From: Bacteroidales bacterium
Lineage (GTDB): Bacteria; Bacteroidota; Bacteroidia; Bacteroidales; Paludibacteraceae
Assembly (NCBI GenBank): GCA_018066005.1
Contig: JAGHSG010000180.1
Location: forward strand, 1-8,471
DNA length: 8,471 nucleotides
Reading direction: 5' to 3'
Positions 1 through 6,664 of this stretch are shown here, piece by piece. Under the pieces are notes generated by a model that saw only the letters and a program-made list of their open reading frames with translations, searched no databases and was not told the origin of the DNA. The position numbers and the translations under genes are program-made. Each line of letters begins with the position of its first letter. Position 1 is the stretch's first letter.

Positions 1-1269
1 TTCAACGCGTTGCTGAAGACGTTGGAAGAACCGCCTTCGTATGCCGTATTCATCCTCGCTACCACCGAGAAGCACAAAGTGCTTCCCACGATACTCAGCC
101 GATGCCAGGTCTATGACTTCCAACGGATAACCATCATGGATATTATCCGGCACTTGGAATACGTGGCCAAGACCGAAGGCGTGCAAGCCGAGCAGGAAGC
201 CCTGCGCGTCGTGGCTGAAAAAGCCGACGGCGGTATGCGCGATGCGTTGAGTATATTTGACCAATTAGTCGCTTTCTGCGGCAACACGATTACCCACAAA
301 CAAGCCATCGAAGTGCTGAACGTGTTAGACACGGATTACTATTTCCGCCTAACCGATTATGCCCTGCAAAACAAAGTGTCCGAAGCGCTGCTTCTGCTGA
401 ACGAAGTGCTGCAAAAAGGCTTCGACGCAGGACACTTCATCACCGGACTGATGCAACATCTCCGTAATGTCCTGGTGGCAAAAGATACCCAGACACTCAG
501 TCTGTTGGAGACATCCGACACCATCCAAAAACAATACATGACACAGGCGCAACAGTGCGAAGCACAATGGCTGTTCCGTGCGTTGGATATTCTCAATACA
601 TTGGATGTCAACTACCGCACCGCCAAGAATAAACGCCTGACAGTAGAACTGGCATTGGTTAAATGGGTGGCCCCTGTCGCTCCTATGGCTGCTACCGCTC
701 CGGTTGCTCAGCCTGCTCCGGTAAAGACTCCTGCTCAACCTGCTCAACCTGCTCAACCTGTTCAATCCGCGGCTCCCGCTCCGGCACCTAAACCGGCTCC
801 TAAGCCATCTGTCGGCATGCCTAAGTTGCCCAGTCTGAATATGGCACAGGTTACCGAGACTCCGGCACCGGCCGAAGAACCAACACAGCCCAAGGAGGGG
901 CCGCAAAACACCCCTTTTACACGTGACCGGCTCCTGACCGTGTGGGCCGGTCTGAAAGCCCATTTCCCCAAGGAAGACCGTTTGCAACGCATGCTGACGG
1001 ATTATACACCCGTCATCACGGGAGATAACATGCTGACCCTGACACTGGCTAACCCGTGGCAGAAAGAAGAGTTTGGCTCTTTCGGCAAGCAGATAATGAC
1101 TATTGTGCGCAAGGAACTGCAGAACGATTTGGTCAAACTGCAAGTAACGGTGGAGGAATACGTCAAAGAACAGCAAGCCTATACATCACAAGAGAAATAT
1201 AAACTGCTCGTGCAGCAGAACCCCGCTCTGCAAGAGATGCGGGAAGCGCTGAACCTGCAATTGGAATAA
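1..1269 (+). CDS. dnaX: DNA polymerase III gamma/tau subunit, 5'-truncated
   Basis: This is the clamp-loader ATPase subunit of the replicative DNA polymerase, acting in the cytoplasm at the fork. The gene enters from the left edge in frame 1; 422 residues are visible and the Walker A part lies outside. The first residues read FNALLKTLEEPP, the classical DnaX signature, followed by sensor-1-like FILATTE (about 18-24) and the SRC arginine-finger motif in ILSRC (about 35-39). The AAA+ lid and collar region runs to about residue 220. Then comes a Pro/Ala/Gln-rich linker (about 223-300) and a C-terminal tau-like domain (about 305-422). The linker contains four near-identical 9-base units. The TAA stop overlaps the next ATG by one base (TAATG), implying translational coupling. 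The family assignment is certain; I saw no slippery heptamer of the E. coli frameshift type. Confidence 0.96.
   Translation, partial: FNALLKTLEEPPSYAVFILATTEKHKVLPTILSRCQVYDFQRITIMDIIRHLEYVAKTEGVQAEQEALRVVAEKADGGMRDALSIFDQLVAFCGNTITHKQAIEVLNVLDTDYYFRLTDYALQNKVSEALLLLNEVLQKGFDAGHFITGLMQHLRNVLVAKDTQTLSLLETSDTIQKQYMTQAQQCEAQWLFRALDILNTLDVNYRTAKNKRLTVELALVKWVAPVAPMAATAPVAQPAPVKTPAQPAQPAQPVQSAAPAPAPKPAPKPSVGMPKLPSLNMAQVTETPAPAEEPTQPKEGPQNTPFTRDRLLTVWAGLKAHFPKEDRLQRMLTDYTPVITGDNMLTLTLANPWQKEEFGSFGKQIMTIVRKELQNDLVKLQVTVEEYVKEQQAYTSQEKYKLLVQQNPALQEMREALNLQLE
730..765 (+). repeat. Four tandem 9-bp units in the dnaX linker
   Basis: Three exact copies of CCTGCTCAA (730-738, 739-747, 748-756) are followed by CCTGTTCAA (757-765). 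In frame they encode Pro-Ala-Gln three times and Pro-Val-Gln once. The near-identity at the DNA level suggests recent slippage expansion within a flexible linker, where length is probably weakly constrained. Confidence 0.9.
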
Positions 1270-3008
1270 TGAGTGAGGACCTCAAGAAATATTTGCCGAC
1301 CACTCGCAAAGAGTTGGACATTCGGGGATGGGATAATGTGGATATTATCCTCTTCTCGGGTGATGCTTATATAGACCATCCTCAATTCGGCGCAGCCGTT
1401 ATCGGACGCGTGTTGGAAGCAGCCGGTTACCGCGTGGCTATCGTGCCTCAGCCCGACTGGCATGGCGACCACCGCGATTTCTTGAAATTGGGACGTCCTA
1501 AACTGTTCTTCGGTATTACCGCCGGTTCGATGGACTCGATGGTTAACCACTATACGGCCGGTAAACGCCGCCGTTCAGACGATGCTTATACACCCGACGG
1601 ACGTGCGGGCATGCGACCGGATTACTGCACGATAACCTATTCACGCATCCTTAAACAACACTTCCCGGACGTTCCTATTGTCTTAGGCGGAATAGAAGCC
1701 AGTATGCGTCGCTTGGCACATTATGACTATTGGTCCGACACCTTTATGCCGTCTATCTTAGTGGATTCGCAAGCCGACATATTGGTGTACGGTATGGGAG
1801 AGAAAAGCATCGTTGCCATTGCTGCTGCTATTCGGCAAAACGGCCAGATACCCCATGATGTGCCGCAAACCGCTTATCGCATCGAACAGGGGACTTGGCA
1901 GGGCAACAAAGAGAATACGATTGTGTTGCACGGCTACGAAGAGGAAAAGAAGAATAAACTTATCTACGCAGAGGATTTCCGCCTGACAGAGATAGAGTCC
2001 AATAAAATCAATCAGAAAACGATTCTGCAAGACGATATTGTGGTCAATCCTTCTTATCCGCCGATGACGACCGAGGAGTTGGATGCCGTGTATGACTTGC
2101 CGTTCCAATACCTGCCTCACCCTAAATACAAAGACAAGCATATCCCTGCCTACGAGATGATTCGTTTCTCCGTCTGTCTGCATCGCGGATGCTTTGGCGG
2201 ATGCTCGTTCTGCACCATATCGGCGCATCAGGGTAAACAGATATCGTCACGCAGCAAGGAGAACATCATGCGCCAAATAAGCCGACTGAAAGACCTGCCC
2301 GAGTGGAAAGGGTATTTGAGCGATTTGGGCGGACCTTCGGCTAATATGTACGGCATGCACGGCAAGAACAGGCACCTGTGCGAGAAATGTGTGCGCCCCA
2401 GTTGTTTGCAACCTGTTGTCTGTCCTAACTTGCATCAAAACTTTGCTCCTATATTGGATATATACCGCTCGGTGGATAAACTGCCGTATATAAAGAAAGC
2501 CTTTGTGGGTAGCGGTATTCGTTACGACCTTATGTCCGAGGCGTACGGCAGGCAACTTATCACGCGACATGTATCGGGAAGGTTGAAAGTGGCTCCTGAA
2601 CATTGCTCCGACCACGTGCTTCAACTGATGCGCAAACCCGACTGGCAGGCTTACTTGCGCTTCCGCGACTTCTTCAATAAAGTGAATAGGGAAAGCGGTA
2701 TGCATCAGCAGTTAATACCGTATTTTATCTCTTCACACCCGGGATGCACGACCAAAGATATGGCAGCACTGGCAGCGGAGACAAAGCGGATGAACTACCA
2801 TCCGGAGCAGGTGCAGGACTTCACGCCGACACCCATGACGCTTAGTACATGTATGTATTACACGGGTATCAATCCCTATACAATGGAACCTGTCTATGTC
2901 GCCAAAGACAGGCAGGATAAGAAAAAACAAAACGACTATTTCTTTTGGTGGCGTCCGCGTAGCACCAAAACAGAAACCGAGAAAACACATAAACAACGTA
3001 CTAAATGA
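1269..3008 (+). CDS. YgiQ family radical SAM protein
   Basis: A 579-residue cytoplasmic protein of the YgiQ family (uncharacterised UPF0313-type radical SAM proteins). The N-terminal YgiQ-specific domain (about 1-290) starts with a segment around ILFSGDAYIDHPQFGAA. The radical SAM core carries CFGGCSFC: Cys308, Cys312 and Cys315 form the CxxxCxxC motif that binds the 4Fe-4S cluster and S-adenosylmethionine. A second cysteine set (Cys371, 374, 379, 385) follows the DLGGPSANMYGMH segment, which is typical of the family. Further family segments are LKVAPEH, IPYFISSHPGC and the MYYTGINPYT region. The protein ends soon after a FFWW motif with a Lys/Thr-rich tail, so it is shorter than E. coli YgiQ (over 700 residues). 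The ATG overlaps the dnaX stop by one base and its TGA overlaps the next start by four. The reaction is unknown for the whole family. Confidence 0.95.
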   Translation: MSEDLKKYLPTTRKELDIRGWDNVDIILFSGDAYIDHPQFGAAVIGRVLEAAGYRVAIVPQPDWHGDHRDFLKLGRPKLFFGITAGSMDSMVNHYTAGKRRRSDDAYTPDGRAGMRPDYCTITYSRILKQHFPDVPIVLGGIEASMRRLAHYDYWSDTFMPSILVDSQADILVYGMGEKSIVAIAAAIRQNGQIPHDVPQTAYRIEQGTWQGNKENTIVLHGYEEEKKNKLIYAEDFRLTEIESNKINQKTILQDDIVVNPSYPPMTTEELDAVYDLPFQYLPHPKYKDKHIPAYEMIRFSVCLHRGCFGGCSFCTISAHQGKQISSRSKENIMRQISRLKDLPEWKGYLSDLGGPSANMYGMHGKNRHLCEKCVRPSCLQPVVCPNLHQNFAPILDIYRSVDKLPYIKKAFVGSGIRYDLMSEAYGRQLITRHVSGRLKVAPEHCSDHVLQLMRKPDWQAYLRFRDFFNKVNRESGMHQQLIPYFISSHPGCTTKDMAALAAETKRMNYHPEQVQDFTPTPMTLSTCMYYTGINPYTMEPVYVAKDRQDKKKQNDYFFWWRPRSTKTETEKTHKQRTK

Positions 3009-3973
3009 AGAAGAAACAATACCATATCAATCCGGTGACGTTAGCCATTGAGCATGTAGAGCATGACATTCATTACTGGCTGCGTCGTTCCGGTTTTTAC
3101 CTGTTGGGAGGTGTATGCTTAGGAGTGATATTCTTTTTCCTCTTCTACCATTTCTTCCCGTCTCCGCGTGAGCGCCAGCTGATTAATCAGAAGAATCAGT
3201 TAGAAGCACAGATGCAGTTGATAGATAATCGTGTCGATCAGATGCAAGTGGTGATGGCTGACCTGTCGCAGCGGGATGATAACCTCTACCGCGTGCTGTT
3301 TGGCGCCGAACCTATTCCGGTAGGTGTGCGTCAAGGGGCTACCCAAAAAATGGACTACTACGACGAGTTGAGCAAGATGACCAATTCGCAGTTGGCGGCT
3401 AACCTGACCCTTAAAACGGATATATTGGAGAAAGAGTTATACGTGCAGGCCAAATCGTATGACGAGATAATGGAAATGGCTAAGACACAGGAGATTCGCA
3501 TGGAGAATATCCCGGCTATTCAGCCTGTATTAAATAAGGATCTCACGCGCGTAGCCAGCGGTTACGGATGGCGTGTCGATCCTGTCTATCACGTGCGTCG
3601 CTTCCACGAAGGTATGGACTTTACGGCTCCTAAAGGTACAGATGTGTACGCCACGGGAAATGGTAAAGTGGTCTTTGTGGGACATAAACAGGGCTACGGC
3701 AATACGGTCATCGTGGATCACGGCTTTGGTTATCAGACCCTCTATGCCCACTTATTCAAATCGTTGTGCAGAGTGGGGCAGAAAGTGAAGCGTGCCGATG
3801 TGATTGCCTTGGTAGGAAACACGGGCAAATCGACAGGTCCGCACTTGCACTATGAGGTACACTACAACGGCAAAGCAATTGACCCCAGAAATTACTATTT
3901 CTACGATCTGACGCCGGAAGAGTATGACAAGATGGTGCAACTCTCCAATAACTTTGGTCACATGCTGGACTAA
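3005..3973 (+). CDS. Membrane-anchored M23 family metallopeptidase
   Basis: A 322-residue protein predicted to cut peptidoglycan cross-bridges or stem peptides in the periplasm. A basic N-terminus precedes one hydrophobic segment (about 30-51), with no obvious cleavage site, so it is probably a type II inner-membrane protein. A helical, Gln-rich, probably coiled-coil part follows (about 55-165). The peptidase M23 (LytM-like) domain covers about 180-300. By comparison with LytM, the zinc ligands are His201 and Asp205 (in HEGMD) and His282 (in HLHYE), with catalytic His249 (YAHL) and His280. All are present, so it should be an active enzyme and not a degenerate activator. The start overlaps the upstream stop (ATGA), making it the last gene of the dnaX-ygiQ run. 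Its TAA directly abuts the stop codon of the convergent regulator gene. The exact substrate is unknown. Confidence 0.93.
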   Translation: MKKKQYHINPVTLAIEHVEHDIHYWLRRSGFYLLGGVCLGVIFFFLFYHFFPSPRERQLINQKNQLEAQMQLIDNRVDQMQVVMADLSQRDDNLYRVLFGAEPIPVGVRQGATQKMDYYDELSKMTNSQLAANLTLKTDILEKELYVQAKSYDEIMEMAKTQEIRMENIPAIQPVLNKDLTRVASGYGWRVDPVYHVRRFHEGMDFTAPKGTDVYATGNGKVVFVGHKQGYGNTVIVDHGFGYQTLYAHLFKSLCRVGQKVKRADVIALVGNTGKSTGPHLHYEVHYNGKAIDPRNYYFYDLTPEEYDKMVQLSNNFGHMLD

Positions 3974-4672
3974 TTAACCCATTCGGGATATACGCATAAG
4001 CTCCTTCTCATCCAGGAGCTTTATTTTTCTGCCATCCATGCTAATCAGTTCTTCTTGTGCGAACTGACTTAACGTGCGAATAGCATTAGCGGTGGTCATT
4101 GAACTAAGGTTCGCCAAATCCTCACGGCTCATATACATAGCTATGGTGGAATCGTCTTCTTCCACACCATATTGCTGTTTGAGCATAAGAAGAGACTCCG
4201 CCAAACGACCGCGAATATGCTTTTGGGTCAAGTTGATGGTCTGAGATTGACTCTTGGCCAGGTCTCTGGCCATCTCTTCCATCATACGGAAGCAGAAACG
4301 ATTATTCTGCTGAATAACCTGCATAAAGGCCTCTCTGTTGATTTTACATATCAGACAGGGCTCGAATGCATTGGCATTGGAACTATGTGTATCATCGGCT
4401 ATAACAGAACGATAACCGAATATATCGCACGGTTTGAGCATTCGGATGATTTGAGGTTTCAAACCGACACCTTCTTTATAGATACGAACTTTGCCCGTCA
4501 CGAGCATCATGACATAATCAGGTGTCTCACCTTCGCTATAAATAATTTCGTTTTTGCGGTACGAAACCATTTCTGATTCTTTTTCTATGTACATTTTCTC
4601 GCCGGTAGTGAGCAAATCCCAATCCGGATTCAACTCCCACAATTTAGCGTGATCGCTTACGTTAGAATGCAT
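3974..4672 (-). CDS. Crp/Fnr family transcriptional regulator
   Basis: A 232-residue DNA-binding regulator. An N-terminal cyclic-nucleotide-binding-like beta-roll (about 25-120, with IIYSEGETPDYVMMLVTGKVRIYKEG) is joined by a long dimer helix (about 121-150) to a C-terminal winged helix (about 151-225). The helix-turn-helix is in MSREDLANLSSMTTANAIRT (181-200). The segment where CRP holds cAMP (GE-L followed by an RSA/RTA motif) reads CDIFGYRSVIADDTHSSNAN, so cAMP binding is doubtful. There is no N-terminal cysteine cluster, so it is not an oxygen-sensing Fe-S FNR. The ligand is therefore unknown. The start at 4672 is supported by a promoter that would put the transcript start about 25 bases upstream. 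It is divergent from the glycosyltransferase gene, and the shared control region holds a palindrome that could be its own operator (inference). Confidence 0.92.
   Translation of the reverse strand: MHSNVSDHAKLWELNPDWDLLTTGEKMYIEKESEMVSYRKNEIIYSEGETPDYVMMLVTGKVRIYKEGVGLKPQIIRMLKPCDIFGYRSVIADDTHSSNANAFEPCLICKINREAFMQVIQQNNRFCFRMMEEMARDLAKSQSQTINLTQKHIRGRLAESLLMLKQQYGVEEDDSTIAMYMSREDLANLSSMTTANAIRTLSQFAQEELISMDGRKIKLLDEKELMRISRMG
3998..4028 (+). terminator. Candidate rho-independent terminator of the dnaX-ygiQ-M23 run
   Basis: AAGCTCCT (3998-4005) and AGGAGCTT (4014-4021) form a perfect 8-bp stem with an 8-base loop, followed by TATTTTT on the + strand. It lies 25 bases past the M23 stop codon and therefore inside the 3' coding part of the convergent Crp/Fnr-family gene. 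The opposite strand has no T-run next to the hairpin, so it should act in the + direction only. Confidence 0.7.
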
Positions 4673-4702
4673 AAATCAGTCTTTTTTTGTTAAAATCTGC
4701 CA

Positions 4703-4734
4703 CAAAGATATACTTTTTTTTGTATATATGCAAA
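4703..4734 (-). promoter_or_regulatory. Bacteroidota-type promoter of the Crp/Fnr-family gene
   Basis: Read on the - strand, TTTG (4734-4731), a 20-base spacer and TATCTTTG (4710-4703) match the Bacteroidota primary sigma consensus TTTG-N19-21-TAnnTTTG. Transcription would start near 4697, leaving a leader of about 25 bases before the ATG at 4672. The -33 box lies within the spacer of the divergent promoter. Confidence 0.75.
4719..4734. promoter_or_regulatory. Palindrome made of both -33 boxes; possible operator
   Basis: TTTGTATA followed by TATGCAAA is an inverted repeat in which 7 of 8 positions per arm pair. Its outer tetramers are exactly the -33 boxes of the two divergent promoters. Crp/Fnr proteins bind palindromes of about this size, and one is encoded on the left side, so an autoregulatory operator is plausible. 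Part of the symmetry follows simply from having two back-to-back -33 boxes. Confidence 0.4.
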
Positions 4735-4750
4735 TTTTTTTGTATTTTTG
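4719..4750 (+). promoter_or_regulatory. Bacteroidota-type promoter of the glycosyltransferase gene
   Basis: TTTG (4719-4722), a 20-base spacer and TATTTTTG (4743-4750) match the same consensus with the same spacing. Transcription would start near 4757, giving a leader of about 42 bases. It overlaps the divergent promoter by 16 bases (4719-4734), so the two polymerases could not bind at once. Confidence 0.75.
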
Positions 4751-4798
4751 CACTCTAAATCAGTAAATATCTGTGTAAATATAGCAATTTGATACCTT

Positions 4799-5749
4799 AT
4801 GAATATCTCAATTGTAGTTCCTTTGTTTAATGAGCAGGAGTCGCTGCCTAAACTTTTTGAGTGGATAAATCGCGTTATGCAGGAGAACAAATTCTCCTAC
4901 GAAGTTATTTTTGTTAACGACGGTTCAACCGACGGCTCGTGGCAGGTGATACAGGACTTGAAAAAACAATCGAAAAACGTCCGGGGTATATGTTTCCGTC
5001 GCAACTATGGTAAGTCGGCTGCTCTATATTGCGGTTTCAAGTTGGCGCAAGGCGATGTTGTCATCACTATGGATGCTGATTTGCAGGATTCACCGGACGA
5101 GATACCGGAGTTGTACCGCATGATTACAGAGGACGGCTTTGACCTGATTAGCGGATGGAAGCAGAAAAGATATGATAACAAATTGACCAAAAACCTCCCC
5201 AGCAAACTGTTCAACGCTACGGCACGCAAGGTGACGGGTATTCAGTTGCACGACATGAACTGCGGTTTGAAAGCGTATCGTAACGAGGTGGTGAAGAATA
5301 TCGAAGTCTTCTCCGAGATGCACCGTTATATCCCGTATTTAGCCAAGAATGCCGGCTTTACCAAGATTGGGGAGAAAGTTGTTCAGCACCGCAAACGTGA
5401 GTTTGGAGTGTCTAAATTCGGCTTAAATCGTTTTGTGAACGGTTATTTGGACCTCATGACCCTGTGGTTCCTGAATAAGTTTGGCAAACAACCGATGCAC
5501 TTCTTCGGATTGGTTGGTTCGTTGATGTTCCTTATCGGCTTTGTTGCCGTTATTGTGGTGGCAGGCATGAAACTGTATGCCCTCAGTCACGGCGTACATG
5601 CTATGTTGTTAGGAACGAATCCGTACTTCCATATCGCCATCCTGATGATGATATTAGGTTGTATGCTCTTCTTGGCAGGTTTCTTGGGCGAATTGATTAT
5701 TCGTAACTCGCAAAGCCGTAACGACTACCTGATTCGCGAAGAATTATAA
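4799..5749 (+). CDS. Family 2 glycosyltransferase, polyprenyl-phosphate (DPM1/GtrB-like) type
   Basis: A 316-residue inner-membrane enzyme that by family would move a sugar from a nucleotide donor to undecaprenyl phosphate. The GT-A domain (about 1-215) begins ISIVVPLFNE and contains NDGSTDGS (Asp41, Asp45) and the metal/nucleotide-binding DADLQD (Asp92, Asp94, Asp97). HDMNCGLKAYR (151-161), EMHRYIPYLA (173-182) and a REFGVSKFG segment (200-208) are typical of the dolichol-phosphate mannose synthase/ArnC/GtrB group. Two C-terminal membrane helices lie at about 234-260 and 277-301. The ATG is preceded by AT-rich leader without a Shine-Dalgarno sequence, usual in Bacteroidota, and by a good promoter. 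It is transcribed alone. Its last six bases overlap the convergent gene. Sugar and acceptor pathway (O-antigen modification, lipid or protein glycosylation) cannot be told from sequence. Confidence 0.93.
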   Translation: MNISIVVPLFNEQESLPKLFEWINRVMQENKFSYEVIFVNDGSTDGSWQVIQDLKKQSKNVRGICFRRNYGKSAALYCGFKLAQGDVVITMDADLQDSPDEIPELYRMITEDGFDLISGWKQKRYDNKLTKNLPSKLFNATARKVTGIQLHDMNCGLKAYRNEVVKNIEVFSEMHRYIPYLAKNAGFTKIGEKVVQHRKREFGVSKFGLNRFVNGYLDLMTLWFLNKFGKQPMHFFGLVGSLMFLIGFVAVIVVAGMKLYALSHGVHAMLLGTNPYFHIAILMMILGCMLFLAGFLGELIIRNSQSRNDYLIREEL

Positions 5750-6559
5750 TTCAATAGTCTCTCCGCAGGATAGGTAACTAATCTGCGTTCCCATTATTTC
5801 TTTGAGTTGCTCATAGGCCTTGTAGCCTGTGCAATGCATCGTGATAAATTGGCAGCGTGTAGCTTGCAATTGGCGAGCCAGTTGCTTCGCGTCCGCGCGC
5901 GTAATATGATTAAGGTGCATACCTCCAATCACGTAGGTGGGTGCTTGACCGAGTACCGAGGTGGCTTTATGAATGATATTCAATATACCTCCGTGCGCAC
6001 AACCGGCAAACAGATAGGTCTGCGAAGTGACTTTATCTACTATGATTAGACTTTGTTCGTGGCAAAAATTATCCGGCGTCTTGCCATCCTGACCCAATAG
6101 CCGTTGGTTATCGGTTGGCCGTCCCGTAGTACACGTGCCGGTCACTAATTGCAACGTATAGGTTGAATCGGGCAGGGGAATAGAGCAGTCCCCGTGGCAG
6201 ATTCTAATCTGCGGATGGGCTTGGAGCGTTGCATCCAAACCGATGGCATGCAAGCCGTCGGAGTGCTGCGAGAAATGGGATTCAAAGGCACGGTCTTGCA
6301 CATAAACGGGTGCCGTGGTGTTATGCTCCAGGAAGGTTTTGAGTCCGCCTCCGTGGTCGTAGTGTCCGTGGGAGATAACAGCCCAGCGTACGGATGAGAG
6401 GTCCTTGCCGAGTTGCTTGGCATGTCGGGCAAAGAGTGCGCTCTGACCCATATCAAACAAACCGACCTGTCCGTCAGCATTCTCTATCCACAGACTTAAC
6501 CCGTGTTCGGCAGTCAGGTTAGTCCCTTCCCAATCATCTATCAAGGATGTGATACGCAT
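5744..6559 (-). CDS. Metallo-beta-lactamase-fold hydrolase, COG1237 type
   Basis: A 271-residue cytoplasmic protein (no signal peptide). The metal motif HxHxDH is intact as SHGHYDHGGG (His64, His66, Asp68, His69). Later candidate ligands are His189 in AGCAHGGILNII and His242 in MHCTGYKAYE; GGMHL is at 212-216. These features point to COG1237, the group that includes the archaeal dihydropterin-ribofuranosylaminobenzene-phosphate synthase-like proteins; the bacterial members have no known substrate. I chose the ATG at 6559 (MRITSLIDDWE). The only longer start is a TTG at 6631, whose codons would cross the promoter and the terminator loop upstream. The stop codon lies inside the last Leu codon of the convergent glycosyltransferase gene (6-base overlap). 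No clear terminator follows on this strand. Confidence 0.88.
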   Translation of the reverse strand: MRITSLIDDWEGTNLTAEHGLSLWIENADGQVGLFDMGQSALFARHAKQLGKDLSSVRWAVISHGHYDHGGGLKTFLEHNTTAPVYVQDRAFESHFSQHSDGLHAIGLDATLQAHPQIRICHGDCSIPLPDSTYTLQLVTGTCTTGRPTDNQRLLGQDGKTPDNFCHEQSLIIVDKVTSQTYLFAGCAHGGILNIIHKATSVLGQAPTYVIGGMHLNHITRADAKQLARQLQATRCQFITMHCTGYKAYEQLKEIMGTQISYLSCGETIEL

Positions 6560-6577
6560 ATCTCGCTGTTTGTGCTG

Positions 6578-6609
6578 CAAAGGTACTGCTTTTTGAGGAC
6601 ATACGCAAA
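6578..6609 (-). promoter_or_regulatory. Bacteroidota-type promoter of the MBL-fold gene
   Basis: On the - strand TTTG (6609-6606), a 20-base spacer and TACCTTTG (6585-6578) match the consensus. Transcription would start near 6571, only about 12 bases before the ATG at 6559. This short leader decides the start codon and excludes the longer TTG version. It sits immediately after the nqr terminator. Confidence 0.75.
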
Positions 6610-6615
6610 TAAAAA

Positions 6616-6648
6616 CGAAAAAAGACCGCAAAAAACGGTCTTTTTTCG
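6616..6648 (-). terminator. Rho-independent terminator of the nqr operon
   Basis: CGAAAAAAGACCG (6616-6628) and its exact complement (6636-6648) form a perfect 13-bp stem with a 7-base loop. On the - strand it is followed by TTTTTATTT. It lies 16 bases beyond the nqrF stop codon and just upstream of the promoter for the next gene, so it insulates the MBL-fold gene from nqr transcription. Confidence 0.9.
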
Positions 6649-6664
6649 TCTATAAGCCTTGTGC

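Larger units (their letters stand above)
4715..4752 (+). repeat. Imperfect direct repeat with 20-base period
   Basis: Copy 1 (4715-4732) and copy 2 (4735-4752) share the form TTTTTTTGTATnTnTGCA with 16 of 18 bases identical, and differ only at 4726/4746 and 4728/4748. The period is about two helical turns. The repeat spans both divergent promoters. AT-rich composition raises the chance of coincidence. Confidence 0.6.

Noticed and set aside
349..1176. Long open frame of 275 codons on the - strand across dnaX
   Set aside because: It is antisense to a conserved gene, full of Arg/Ser/Leu runs from the complement of the Pro/Ala-rich linker, and resembles no known protein.
4172..4576. 134-codon open frame on the + strand inside the Crp/Fnr-family gene
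   Set aside because: It is a shadow of the conserved regulator frame and has no supporting start signals.
5765..5788. Hairpin CGCAG...CTGCG after the glycosyltransferase stop as + strand terminator
   Set aside because: The outer stem has only 5 bp with an internal loop, and no clear T-run follows.
6559..6631. Longer N-terminus for the MBL-fold protein beginning at a TTG at 6631
   Set aside because: The extension would be coded by the promoter and the terminator loop, and the mapped -7 box predicts transcription starting downstream of that TTG.
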